Part shown: positions 1-9,000 of the stretch, in pieces | How positions within the stretch are numbered: position 1 is the first letter of the stretch | Layout of the letters: each line of letters opens with the position of its first letter | NCBI RefSeq assembly: GCF_011764545.1 | Contig: NZ_AP022870.1 | Location: 1,844,001-1,908,000 of the forward strand | From: Phytohabitans flavus | GTDB taxonomy: Bacteria; Actinomycetota; Actinomycetes; Mycobacteriales; Micromonosporaceae | Direction: 5' to 3' | Length of the DNA stretch: 64,000 bases | Notes under the pieces: model-generated | What the model was told of the DNA's origin: nothing | Database searches by the model: none | What the model saw: only the letters and a program-made list of their open reading frames with translations | Position numbers and translations under genes: made by a program

Positions 1-263
1 TCGCGATCCCCACCATCCAGGTACGGCTGACCGGCTTCGCCCCCGATGCTCCGACCCTGATGGGCGCGCTCAACCTGGCGGCGCTCAACCTGGCCAACTC
101 CCTCGGCGCGATCGGCGGTGCGATCACCCTCGACGCCGGCTGGGGATCGCTGTCGACCGTCTGGGCCGGCTTCGTCCTCACCACGGCCGGTCTGCTGCTG
201 TACATCGCCGCCGTCGCCCGGGCCAGACCGGCCGCCCTCGACCTGGCCCTGCGCCGGGCCTAA
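1..263 (+). CDS. MFS transporter, C-terminal end (partial)
   Basis: This is the C-terminal 86 or so residues of a gene that begins left of the window; the reading frame starts at base 3. Two hydrophobic stretches are visible, around LNLANSLGAIGGAI and FVLTTAGLLLYIAAV. The segment NLANSLGAIGGA resembles the eleventh helix of drug-efflux DHA1 major facilitator transporters of the CmlR/AraJ kind, which export drugs or sugars by proton antiport. The family is inferred from this tail only; substrate unknown. It is followed by a transposase remnant. Confidence 0.6.
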   Translation, partial: AIPTIQVRLTGFAPDAPTLMGALNLAALNLANSLGAIGGAITLDAGWGSLSTVWAGFVLTTAGLLLYIAAVARARPAALDLALRRA

Positions 264-278
264 GGGCGTGATGCCCCA

Positions 279-445
279 CGAAGCCTCGCTGTGCGGCCGT
301 TCGGGGTTTTCGCCGGCGGCGATTAGCAGGGTGGCGGCGGTGTCTGAGCCGACGCCGTAGCGTTGCGGCAGGGTCGGATTGTGGGCGGTGACGGTCTCGG
401 TGATCCGGGCGGTGAGGTCGTCGATCGCTGTGCTGAGCCGAGGAT
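279..445 (-). pseudogene. IS110-family transposase remnant
   Basis: On the minus strand an open stretch of about 55 codons reads through DPRLSTAIDDL, then RYGVGSDTAATLLIAAGENPER and PHSEAS. The pattern GVGxDTAAxLLxAAGxNPERxxSEA is the conserved C-terminal Transposase_20 block of IS110 transposases. An in-frame TGA lies just upstream, and similarity ends at about 280. The N-terminal DEDD catalytic domain is missing, so only a decayed fragment remains. It lies between an MFS gene end and an oxidoreductase gene, marking an old insertion or rearrangement. Confidence 0.7.
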
Positions 446-455
446 CGGCCCATCT

Positions 456-1445
456 TCACGTTCGCCGTAAATCACGCGGGGTGGTGATCAGGGTTTTGCC
501 GAACACGGTGCGGCTTTCGATCGCGGCGTGCGCCGCACCAGCCTGATCCAGCGGAAAAGTCTGCCCTATGACCGGCGCGATCACGCCTGCGGCTGCCTCG
601 CGCAGCGCCTGCTCGAGGTAATTCGAACGGTTACGCCCGGCCAGTTGCGCTGCCTCGATACCGGTCACCGCAATGCCCCGCTCGTTGGCGGCCTGCCTGT
701 CAAGGTACGCGAAACGCCCGCTGGGTGAGCCGTGTGCAGAGAAGCGTCCCCCGCGGGCGACCAGCGTGAAAGCGGCCTCACCGAGCTGGCCGCCGACATT
801 GTCCAGCACCACGTCGGCGCCGTGCCGGCCGAGTACCGCTTGGGCTTGCTCGATCCAGTCCGGCCGCGCGGAGTCGATCAACGCATCAGGGTGAAGTCGA
901 GCGACCCGCTCCAGCTTCGCGCCGCGGGCGACCGCGACCACCCGGCCGGCGCGAGCGCGGGCGAGTTGTACGCACAGCACTCCCAAGCCGCCGCTGGCCC
1001 CGACCACGAGCACCCCGTCCCCTGGGCCGACCTTCGTCACGTCGAACAGGGCAAGCGCGGTCACCCCGTCGTGCAGCAACGCGGCAGCCGTCGTGAGGTT
1101 GACGCCGTCGGGCACGGTCACCACCGCCTCGGCGGCCACTACGGTCTGGTCGGCGTACCCACCCACCCCCGGGGTATGGGCCGCCACCCTGCGGCCGCGC
1201 AGCTCCTGATCGACTCCTGCACCGACCTGCACAATCTGCCCTGCGACCCCGCCGCCCGGCACATACGGCGGGCGCATCGGCCAATACTCCTGGGCCGCCC
1301 CGGAGCGCACCGCCGTCTCCAGCCACAACGTGTCGATCACCTCGACACCGATAACGACTTCGCCGGGGCCTGGCACCGGATCGGGCATCTCGACCAGCTG
1401 GAACACCTCCGGGCCACCGAATTTCGACACCACGGCCGCTCGCAC
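456..1445 (-). CDS. Zinc-independent MDR-family NAD(P)H:quinone reductase/alcohol dehydrogenase
   Basis: This is a medium-chain dehydrogenase/reductase of about 329 residues. The N-terminal GroES-like part begins MRAAVVSKFGGPEVFQL. The Rossmann part carries the cofactor loop GASGGLGVLCVQLARA, the MDR form of the GxGxxG motif. The usual catalytic and structural zinc ligands are not evident, which fits the quinone-oxidoreductase subgroup that reduces quinones or enones with NADPH. The GTG at 1445 gives the usual MDR N-terminus and has GGAG ten bases upstream; a GTG at 1454 would add three residues. It is divergent from a MerR-type regulator, and a MerR-type promoter (1522-1552) reads into it, so it is probably that regulator's target. 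Confidence 0.85.
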   Translation of the reverse strand: MRAAVVSKFGGPEVFQLVEMPDPVPGPGEVVIGVEVIDTLWLETAVRSGAAQEYWPMRPPYVPGGGVAGQIVQVGAGVDQELRGRRVAAHTPGVGGYADQTVVAAEAVVTVPDGVNLTTAAALLHDGVTALALFDVTKVGPGDGVLVVGASGGLGVLCVQLARARAGRVVAVARGAKLERVARLHPDALIDSARPDWIEQAQAVLGRHGADVVLDNVGGQLGEAAFTLVARGGRFSAHGSPSGRFAYLDRQAANERGIAVTGIEAAQLAGRNRSNYLEQALREAAAGVIAPVIGQTFPLDQAGAAHAAIESRTVFGKTLITTPRDLRRT

Positions 1446-1521
1446 TGCACCCACACTCCGTTCTGCCGCTTGTTTTCACACGCCTGATCGCCGGGGCCCC
1501 GTCCTGCGAGCCATGGTCGCT

Positions 1522-1552
1522 ACGCTAGAAGTTCAACAATGGTTGAAGTCAA
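1522..1552 (-). promoter_or_regulatory. MerR-type promoter with 19-bp spacer and operator dyad
   Basis: Reading the minus strand toward the reductase gene there is TTGACT (1547-1552), exactly 19 bases, then TAGCGT (1522-1527). The spacer is centred on the perfect dyad TTCAAC-N4-GTTGAA at 1532-1547. An overlong 19-20 bp spacer spanned by a dyad is the hallmark of promoters that MerR-family activators untwist. The neighbouring regulator gene starts only 17 bases to the right, so the same site may also control that gene. Confidence 0.75.
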
Positions 1553-1568
1553 GCATCCGGAGGTCACC

Positions 1569-1958
1569 ATGACCGGCAGCGTCACTGCGCAGCCCTCCTT
1601 GACGGTGGGGGATCTGGCGCGGGCCAGCGGTGTGGCGCCTTCCGCCGTGCGGTTCTACGAAACACACGGCCTGCTCACCAGCGAACGCACCCCAGGAAAC
1701 CAACGCCGATTTCGGGAACCAGACGTCTGCCGAGCCAAGATCATCCGCGTGGCCCAACGTGTGGGGCTGTCCGTCGCAGAGATCCGAGGCATCCTCGCCG
1801 AGCTTCCCACCGATCCGTCACTCCATGACTGGCAGCACCTGGCCACACGCATAGCGACCGAAGCGAACTACCGCATACAACAGCTGCGGCGAGTTCTCGA
1901 AGACATCACAAGCGGGCAAAAACTGTGTGAGCTCCCACCTGACGACCGGACTCCCTGA
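1569..1958 (+). CDS. SoxR-like MerR-family transcriptional regulator
   Basis: Protein of 129 residues from the ATG at 1569, which has GGAGG seven bases upstream; the earlier ATG at 1539 lies inside the operator. The N-terminal winged helix-turn-helix is typical (LTVGDLARASGVAPSAVRFY, then GNQRRF). The dimerisation region RVAQRVGLSVAEIRGILAELP matches SoxR-type regulators. SoxR holds a [2Fe-2S] cluster on a C-terminal CxxCxC...C motif. Here the equivalent end reads SGQKLCELPPDDRTP with a single cysteine, so the cluster cannot be bound as in SoxR. The protein probably activates the divergent reductase; the signal is unknown. Confidence 0.88.
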   Translation: MTGSVTAQPSLTVGDLARASGVAPSAVRFYETHGLLTSERTPGNQRRFREPDVCRAKIIRVAQRVGLSVAEIRGILAELPTDPSLHDWQHLATRIATEANYRIQQLRRVLEDITSGQKLCELPPDDRTP

Positions 1959-2043
1959 CCTGCGGAACGGCCCCCCACGGGCGGGGGAGCGCCGGGCGGC
2001 CACGCCAACACCGGCGTAGCGTCGCTGTGTATACGATGCGCCA

Positions 2044-2397
2044 GTGCAGCGGATCGAGGTGACCGGTGAGGGCATCACGGTGACGTTAGTGACCGAGCCG
2101 CTGGTTTCGATGTACGGCAAGGAGATGCGGCCGGGTGCTACCAGTGTCTACGCGTTGCCCTGGGATGAGATCTCCGGCGTCTCGCTCTCGGTGACCGAGC
2201 TTGCGCCCGACGGCGAACGCTGGGTTGATCTGACGGTGGACGTCACCTGGGGTGAGTACTTCGAGGTACACCAGGACGCCGAAGGCTTCGCGGACGCCGT
2301 GCGTGAGGTGTGCCGGTTGTCCGGGCTCCCGGTGCCCGACACGGCGGTCTTGACCACGGCCGCGCAGGTTATCTGGCCAGGCCCCGGACCGGCTTGA
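2044..2397 (+). CDS. Hypothetical protein, 117 aa
   Basis: Starts at a GTG and encodes a soluble acidic protein without signal peptide or membrane segment. It is beta-rich in appearance, with VTGEGITVTLVTE, then PWDEISGVSLSVTEL and VDLTVDVTWGEYFEV. This is reminiscent of a small PH-like or DUF beta-barrel fold, but no family was recognised. A helix (AEGFADAVREVCRLSG) follows. It stands alone between the MerR gene and a small membrane-protein gene on the same strand. The codon pattern is like its neighbours, so it is probably real. Confidence 0.55.
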   Translation: MQRIEVTGEGITVTLVTEPLVSMYGKEMRPGATSVYALPWDEISGVSLSVTELAPDGERWVDLTVDVTWGEYFEVHQDAEGFADAVREVCRLSGLPVPDTAVLTTAAQVIWPGPGPA

Positions 2398-2567
2398 GCC
2401 GACGCACGGGGCATGCGCTCTTTGGGGCGAACAGGCTCAGCTGCGCGCTCATGCCGCCGATAGCGTGCGTTCGTGCTCGCTGCCTGCTGTCGCCGGGCCG
2501 CAGGCTTCTCGGGTTTGGTGTTTGCCCGTGAGCATGTCTGGCGCGGCTGAACGCTGGATATGAGTGC

Positions 2568-3041
2568 GTGTCGCCGGACATCTATGGTCGTGGCGTGCAT
2601 CGGGTTGCATGGGTCCTTGTCGTTGCCGCCGTGCTGGTTTGTGCCGCGTCGGCGTTTGTCCACCGGCCGTGGTCGGTGGCGGCCCCGATCGCTGCGGTCA
2701 CGCTGCTTGTCGGCGGGCTGGTAGTGGCGTGGTTCAGCGGTCGCGGGATCGAGCGACGCTGGCGGGACGAAGCGATCAGCGCAACGCTGGAGGTCGAGCA
2801 GGCGGTCGCGGAGTTCACCCGGCGCGGCGCGACTCGCTACGCGATCGTCGGCAGGGTGGTCCGCCCGGGCCAGGAGCTGGACCTGCAACGATCGTTTCAG
2901 GCGTTCGTGCCCGTTGCCGACGCCCCGCGGCTGGTGGCTGGCGTCTTGCTGCCGGTAAGCGTGCTCGCGGGCGACGACGCGGTGCGCCTGCACCTGCACC
3001 CCGACCGCCCGGACAGGTTCGTGCTCCTTCAAGCACGCTAA
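2568..3041 (+). CDS. Small membrane protein of unknown function
   Basis: About 157 residues from the GTG at 2568. A GTG at 2595 is an alternative that begins directly before the first helix. Two adjacent transmembrane segments lie near residues 12-30 and 37-55 (VAWVLVVAAVLVCAASAF and PIAAVTLLVGGLVVAWF). A soluble domain of about 100 residues follows, containing RRWRDEAISATLEVEQAVAEFTRR in two parts and a beta-rich end. No family was recognised. It lies 67 bases upstream of the metallo-beta-lactamase-fold gene and could be co-transcribed with it. Confidence 0.55.
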   Translation: MSPDIYGRGVHRVAWVLVVAAVLVCAASAFVHRPWSVAAPIAAVTLLVGGLVVAWFSGRGIERRWRDEAISATLEVEQAVAEFTRRGATRYAIVGRVVRPGQELDLQRSFQAFVPVADAPRLVAGVLLPVSVLAGDDAVRLHLHPDRPDRFVLLQAR

Positions 3042-3111
3042 CGACCTTCTGGGCGCCAAGTCGGAAATACACGAGCCAGGGTTTCCGGTTGCGAGGCCCT
3101 ATGCTGTATTG

Positions 3112-3858
3112 ATGCGACAAGTCACGGTTCTTGGAAGCTGTGGCGCTTACCCAGAGCCCGGCAGGGCTTGCAGTGGTTTCCTGGTGGAATGGGACGGCTT
3201 CCGTCTGGTGCTTGACCTCGGCTACGCGACCCTGCCGCGCTTGCTGGCTCATTGTCCAGACGGTGCGGTGGACGCCGTTGTCATCACTCATGAACACCCT
3301 GACCATTGCATCGATCTACATGGGTTGTTTCGGATGCGTCTCTACGGTGGAGGGGACGGCTCCAGGGTGCCGCTGTATTGCACGCCGGGTGTGTTGACTC
3401 GTCTCGGCGGCTTGGAGCCCGACGTTGACCTGCGTGCCGTTTTCGACGTCCACGAGCTCCCGGGGACGTATCGAGCTGGTCCGTTTGAGCTGAGCGGTGT
3501 CCTGCTTCCCCACTATGTGCCCAACGCCGGCGTCCGCCTGCAGAATGACCAGGTCGTTCTCGCCTACACCGGCGACACGGGGCCAGACCCGCTTCTTGCT
3601 GAATTGGGTCGAGACAGCGACCTGTTCATCGTGGAAGCCACCGACAGGAAAGGCGAGCCGCAACAGCTTCACCGCAACCTACTTGCCTCCGAGGAGGCAG
3701 GGCACTGGGCCGCCCAGGCCGGCGCCCGCAGACTGATGCTCACTCATTTTTGGCCAGGCAACGATCGTGCTGCGTCCGCGGCTGCGGCCCGATCCGCGTT
3801 CGGCGGCGAGGTAATCATCGCCGATGAAGACCTCGTTGTTTCACTCGACCCGACCTGA
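3112..3858 (+). CDS. MBL-fold metal-dependent hydrolase
   Basis: A 248-residue metallo-beta-lactamase-fold protein starting at the ATG at 3112. The metal-binding signature is THEHPDH near residues 65-71, an HxHxDH motif. Later ligands are visible as the histidine in LPHYVPN, the aspartate in AYTGDTGPD and the histidine in LMLTHFWPG. The opening VTVLGSCGAYPEPGRACSGF and this layout match the RNase Z/ElaC-like and phosphodiesterase branch of the superfamily rather than true beta-lactamases. It is cytoplasmic. The substrate is not predictable from context. Confidence 0.85.
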   Translation: MRQVTVLGSCGAYPEPGRACSGFLVEWDGFRLVLDLGYATLPRLLAHCPDGAVDAVVITHEHPDHCIDLHGLFRMRLYGGGDGSRVPLYCTPGVLTRLGGLEPDVDLRAVFDVHELPGTYRAGPFELSGVLLPHYVPNAGVRLQNDQVVLAYTGDTGPDPLLAELGRDSDLFIVEATDRKGEPQQLHRNLLASEEAGHWAAQAGARRLMLTHFWPGNDRAASAAAARSAFGGEVIIADEDLVVSLDPT

Positions 3859-3974
3859 TCCTCGGCCGCCTTCACCCGAACCACAGCTCAGTCATGCCGC
3901 CGATAGTGCGCGCAGAGCCCAGTCGAGATTTCGGGTGATGTCCTTGACGCGCAACGGCGTGGTGCTATGGGCGG

Positions 3975-4852
3975 GTGGAGTTCACGTACGTGACGCGGCG
4001 CCCGCCCGCGCTCGCGCGGTGGGTGGAGTCGATCTGGTTCGCCCGCGGCCAGATCGACTACCCGCGCGAGCGGATCGCGCCGACCGGCTCCACGGTCGCG
4101 GTCGTCGTGCTTGGCGATCCGATTCGCTTGGTGGCCGGTGACGGTCCCGCGTTGGTTGCGCGCGGCGGCTTCCTGCTCGGTCCGCACGACCGGCCGGTGG
4201 TGAACGAGCCGCTTGGCGAGACCCACTGCGTCGGGGTCGTGACCACGCCGGTCGGGTGCCAGGCCCTGCTCGGCGTGGCACCGGCGACGGTACGCGGCCG
4301 GGTCGTCGACCTGCTGGCCGCGTGGCCGGCTGCCGTACCTTTGCGCCGGGCGCTGCTGGCCGGGGGCACGCCTGAGGAGGCGCTCGATTCGTACCAGGGC
4401 GTGCTGGCGCCGGATGAGCCGGGCCCTGGCGTGCGGCGTTGCGAGGCCGCGGTCGCTGCGTTGAAGTCCGACCCGATGCGGCCGATCGCCGGACTCGCCG
4501 CGGAGCTGGGTGTGTCGCATGGGCACCTCGACCGCGAGTTCACGGCGATCGTCGGGCTCGCCCCGCGGATGCTCTCCCGGATCCTGCGGCTCCGCGCGCT
4601 GCTGGCGGAGATCGACGTCTACGGGCCGGTCGACTGGACCGGGCTGGCGGCGACGTACGGGTGGTTCGACCAGAGCCACTTCATCCGGGACTTCCGGCGG
4701 CATACCGGCGTGACCCCTCGCGCTACGTGGCCGCCCAGCGCGCCGCGTTCACCCCCGAGTTGGTGGAGCCGGGCTTCGTGCCAGAGCTGGACGTCGATGT
4801 GAAATCCGTCCAAGACGCGGGCCGGCTCGGGCGGGCACGCTCGCGACCGTGA
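3975..4852 (+). pseudogene. AraC-family transcriptional regulator, frameshifted near its end
   Basis: Residues 1-160 form a DUF6597/cupin-like sensor region (FTYVTRRPPALARWVESIWF). An AraC helix-turn-helix pair follows, with LAAELGVSHGHLDREF and then GWFDQSHFIRDFRRHTGV. After GVTP the open frame becomes atypical and ends at 4802. One base added to the C run at 4714-4717 restores SRYVAAQRAAFTPELVE and continues to TGA at 4850-4852, which overlaps the next GTG (4849). That overlap and the normal family ending support the restored frame. Start GTG 3975. Either a real late frameshift or a sequencing deletion. Confidence 0.8.
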
Positions 4853-5259
4853 CAACAGCATTCACCGCGCACACCATCGTCGAACGGCCCACGCCCGAGG
4901 TGTGGGCGCGGCTTACCGACTGGCCCGCCGCACCCGCGTGGATGCCGGGCGTGCAGAGCGTGCGGGTCGACGGCACGCGGCTGACGTTCCGGGCGCGGGG
5001 GCGAGAGCGCGCCGGGCGGGTCGAGGTGGTTCAGCCGGGCCGCACGGTCGTGCTGCATTCGGCGCAGGGCGGGGTGACCGCCGCGTACACGTACACCTGC
5101 GAGCCGGACGGCGACCACACACGCGTGACGGTGACCGCCGACTGCCGCGCCGGCGGAGTGTGGCGGCCCTTCGGCAGCCTGCTGCGGGCAGCGATCCGCC
5201 GCGCCGACGGCGGCCAGCTTGTCGCCTTCAAACGCACGGTCGAAGCCGCCTACCGTTGA
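4849..5259 (+). CDS. SRPBCC-family protein (polyketide cyclase/START-like)
   Basis: A 136-residue single-domain protein of the helix-grip SRPBCC fold. It opens with the conserved strand and helix TAHTIVERPTPEVWARLTDW. PAWMPGVQSVRVDG and the strand TYTCEPDGDHTRVTVTADC follow, then a long C-terminal helix ending FKRTVEAAYR. Such proteins bind hydrophobic ligands; most actinobacterial copies have no assigned substrate. The GTG start overlaps the restored stop of the AraC gene by four bases, so the two are a translationally coupled pair and the SRPBCC protein may act downstream of that regulator. Confidence 0.85.
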   Translation: MTTAFTAHTIVERPTPEVWARLTDWPAAPAWMPGVQSVRVDGTRLTFRARGRERAGRVEVVQPGRTVVLHSAQGGVTAAYTYTCEPDGDHTRVTVTADCRAGGVWRPFGSLLRAAIRRADGGQLVAFKRTVEAAYR

Positions 5260-5281
5260 CGTCGTCGGTACGCTGCGGCCT

Positions 5282-5806
5282 GTGTGGGAGGTCGTGGGTG
5301 CGCTGGGTTCAGCCGGCAGCGCCCTGCTCGCGGCGACGGCCGGGTTCGTCGCGTATCGGCTCTACAGGATCGAGTCTGAGCGTGATCGCCGCACGGAGAT
5401 GCAACTGGCGAGGCAACAAGCGGCGTCCGTCGGCGTGTGGATTCGTAACGACGTGGAACCGCTGTTTCGTGATGAGGACGAGCCGGAACCCGCACCAGAA
5501 CCGGAGCTGACGTTTGTAGCGGCGAACATGTCGACGCTTCCCGTCTACCGGCTGTCGGTGCACTTCGACCTGGGACAGGATAAGGCGCTGCGCGTGGTCA
5601 CCCAGCGGGATGTCCTGCTGCCGGGCGAGCGTTTCGAGACGCAAGTTCCCACCGAGGTGGACGGCGAGCGCCGCCGTCCGGTGTTGACCTTCCGAGACAA
5701 CGCGGGAGCGGAGTGGCGCCGCGATTCAACCGGCTACCTCGGCCTCGTAAGTGACGGCCGCGTGAATGGCTATGGCCTAGAAGACGAGTCTGTAGCCGAC
5801 GGGTGA
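5282..5806 (+). CDS. Membrane-anchored hypothetical protein
   Basis: Encodes about 174 residues from the GTG at 5282. A longer reading from 5219 would overlap the previous gene by 41 bases and adds no plausible sequence. A single N-terminal membrane segment (VVGALGSAGSALLAATAGFV) is followed by a charged helix (YRIESERDRRTEMQLARQQA). A cytoplasmic beta-rich domain with LTFVAANMSTLPVYRLSVHF and LTFRDNAGAEWRRDSTGYL follows. This layout, a short anchor plus a beta-sandwich ending in a WRRD-type motif, recurs in actinobacterial proteins of unknown function. No function assigned. Confidence 0.6.
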   Translation: MWEVVGALGSAGSALLAATAGFVAYRLYRIESERDRRTEMQLARQQAASVGVWIRNDVEPLFRDEDEPEPAPEPELTFVAANMSTLPVYRLSVHFDLGQDKALRVVTQRDVLLPGERFETQVPTEVDGERRRPVLTFRDNAGAEWRRDSTGYLGLVSDGRVNGYGLEDESVADG

Positions 5807-5924
5807 GGCCGGCGTTATCGTCCTCAGACGGTCCGCACATGGGCGTCGACTTGCACCGAACCCTCGACCGCGGCGGCGACCACCACGCGAACGCAAAGTC
5901 GGTGCGCCTCCGCGGCCGGCGATG

Positions 5925-5953
5925 ACCGGCGCCGATGAGATCGGCGCCGGTCT
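5925..5953. terminator. Perfect 13-bp hairpin between convergent genes
   Basis: GACCGGCGCCGAT at 5925-5937 and ATCGGCGCCGGTC at 5941-5953 form a perfect stem with a three-base loop. It lies 118 bases after the end of the forward hypothetical gene and 101 bases beyond the end of the reverse secreted-protein gene. There is no T-run, as is usual for high-GC actinomycetes. It is probably a bidirectional terminator. The rest of 5807-6054 holds no convincing gene. Confidence 0.6.
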
Positions 5954-6054
5954 GTGGCACGTGCTCGGTCGCCGTGCCGGCCGCGACGGCGCGCCCTAGC
6001 GCGACCAGTGCCGTGCCCAGGCTGGTGGGCACGGCACCGGTGTTCCGCCCGCCG

Positions 6055-9000
6055 CTACGAGGCGTAGATCGAGTACTTCGCGTTCCAGCGGTCGGACGTA
6101 CCGAACGAGGATGGCCAGGTGCCGAACGGGCGCGAGCTCCAAGCGGCCTGGTTGGCGCTGCCGGTGTCGTAGCTCATGTTGTTGTCACCATTGGTGTTGT
6201 ACATGAGCCAGTACGCCGTGTTCGGCGCCAGTGCCGCGGTGACCGGCCGGCTGTTCCACGAGTTGGCTGTCAGTGTCCCGGACGTGCTCGACGCCACCAG
6301 CGTGCCCGGCGAGCCGTTCACGTCGGCGTAGATCGCCACCTGGTACTGGTTGGCCGGCGCGGCCTGCACCGTCTTGAGGTAGACGGAGATCTGGCTGACG
6401 GTGAGCGCGGTGGCGCCGTTGACGAACCGCGAGCCGTTCATGTGGTTCATGTCGCCGAAGTCCGGGGTGCCGCCCACCTGGTCGTACCCGAATCGCGGGG
6501 CGCTCGGGTCGGTCGTGGTGAACGAGAACTGGTGGTTGGCCGCGAGCGCGTTGCCCGCCGCGTCGGTCACGCCGGTCCGGACGGTCACCGTGTACTGGGT
6601 CGAGGCGGCCAGCGCCGCGGACGGCGTGATCGTGGCCGCCTGGTTGGCCGCGTCGTAGGTGACGCTCCGGTTGACCAGCGTGCCGCCCGGACCGCGTAGT
6701 TCCAGGTTCGCCGGCGTGATGGTGCCCGCCGACATGCTCTCGCTGAACCGCACGGTGATCGGCGCGTTCAGGGCCACACCGGTGGCGCCGGCGGCCGGGG
6801 TCGTGGAGGTCACCGTCGGCGCGGCGGTGTCCGCGCCGGTGGTCGCGTAGATGGAGAACTTCGCGTTCCACCGGTTGGACGCGCCGAAGGTCGCCGGCCA
6901 GGTACCGAACGTCGTGGACGCGCTCCACGCGCCCTGGTTTGCCGTTCCGGTGTCGTAGCTCATGTTGTTGTCGCCGTTGGTGTTGTACATGAGCCAGTAC
7001 GGCGTGTTGGCGGCCAGCGCGGCGGTGATCGGCCGGGTGTTCCACGAGTTGGCGGTCAGCGTGCCCGACGTGCTGTTGGCCACCCGGGCACCGGGCGAGC
7101 CGTTGGAGTCGGCGTAGATGGCGAGCTGGTACTGGTTGTTCGGCGCGGGCCGCACGGCGCTCATGTACACCGACATGGAGGTGACCGTCGTCGGGTCAGA
7201 CCCGGTGACGAAGCGCGAGCCGTTCATGTGGTTCATGTCGCCGGAGTCCAGCGACGTGCCGACCTGGGTGTAGCCGATCTGCTGCGGCGTCTGGGTGGCC
7301 GTGTAGGTCGCGGTGTACGTGGTCGCCGCCGTGGGCGCGGTGATGACGTGGGTTTGCGCGCCGCCGTCGGACCACGAGGCGAACGCCGAGGAACCCTGCG
7401 GCGACGGCGCCGACACCGAGTTGGTCGAACCCTGGATCACGGTACGGGAGAACGGCGTGGCACCCGACGACGAGCCGACCGTGAGCTGGAGTCCGGACGG
7501 CACGGTGTCGAAGGTGAGGTTCACCGTCTTCGGGTCCAGCCGGCGCGTCACCGCGTGCGTCAGGCCGTCCTGGTCGGTGGCGAGGAGCTTGAGCTCCAAA
7601 TAGGACGGGTACTCGTGGTCGGGCGCCTCGAACGACCCGGAGGCCACGCCGGTCCAGCCGCGGATCGCGTGCTCGTGGCAGTTTTCCGGCGTGGAGCAGT
7701 GGTGCATGACCAGGTCCCAGTTGAGGCGGGACGCGGGAAGGGTGCCCTGCTGCGGATCCGTGGCGTGGCCGGAGAACGTGATTGTGTTGCCGACCGCCCA
7801 GGTCGTGCTCGCGGCCGGTGTGTCGATTACCGCCGTCGGGGCCTCGTTGCCGGGCGTGATGGTGATCGTGCTCGTACCTGTCGCGTTCAACGTGTCGGTC
7901 ACCGTCAGCCGCGCGGTGTAGGAGCCCGCCGTGCTGTAGGTGAACGTCGGGGTCGGCGCGGTGGAGTCGGTGACCCCGTCGTTGGTGAAGTCCCAGGCGT
8001 ACCGCAGGCGACCCTCGTCGGCCGGATCGGGGTCGGAGGAGCCGGTGCCGTTGAAGGTCACGGTCAGCGGCGTCGGACCCTGCGTCGACGACGCCGCGAT
8101 GACCGCGCTCGGCGGCTGGTTGCCCGGGAAGTAGCGCACCCGGCGGACGGTGCCACCCAGGTCGACGTAGTAGACCTCGCCGCCGGGGCCCACCTCCAGG
8201 TCGACCGGGCTGGCCGCGTCGGAGATGAACGTCTGCACGTTGGCCGGATCGGGAAGGCCGCCCGGCGTGGACGGCAGCGACGCCCAGACGCACCGGCGCG
8301 AGTAGTCGGCGAAGAAGACCGCGCCGTTGTACGCGGCCGGGTAGGGACCGCCGGCCGTCGGGTAGAAGGCCACGCCGGTCGAGGACGAGCTGCCGGTCGG
8401 GCAGGCCTCGCCCGTGACGAGCCGGCTGGAGTGGTTCCAGGCGACGAACGGCGCGGTGTGCGTACCCGCCGGCGCGGTGTACAGGGTTTCGCAGATCGGC
8501 AGGTTGGCGCTGTCGTACCCGGACTGCCGGGCGTTGCCCTCCCAGCAGGGCCAGCCGAAGTTGGTCACGCCCGCCGTGGGGTTGACCACCCGGTTGACCT
8601 CTTCCCAGGTGTTCCAGCCGGTGTCGGAGATCCAGACCTCGTTGGTGCCGGGCCGCATGGTGACCCGGTACGGGTTGCGCAGGCCGTTGGCGACGATCCG
8701 GCGGGTGTCCAGGTCGGCGGAGCCGATATTCGGGTTGCCGGCCGCGGCCGCGCCGGTGGCCGGGTCGAGCCGCAGCAGCGTACCGTCCAGTTGGGTCTCG
8801 TCGCTCGCGGTGCGGATGTCCTGCGATCGCAGCGCCCCGCCCTCGTTGGCCGGGTCGGCGCACGGGTTGGTCGGCGCGCCGGAGGGAAACTGTCCATAGT
8901 CGACCGCGCTGAAGCTCGCGCCGTCACCGGCGGCGACGTAGAGCATCCCGTCGGCGCCGAAGGCGAGGTCGCCGATGGAGTGGCTCGGAAACTGTTGGCA

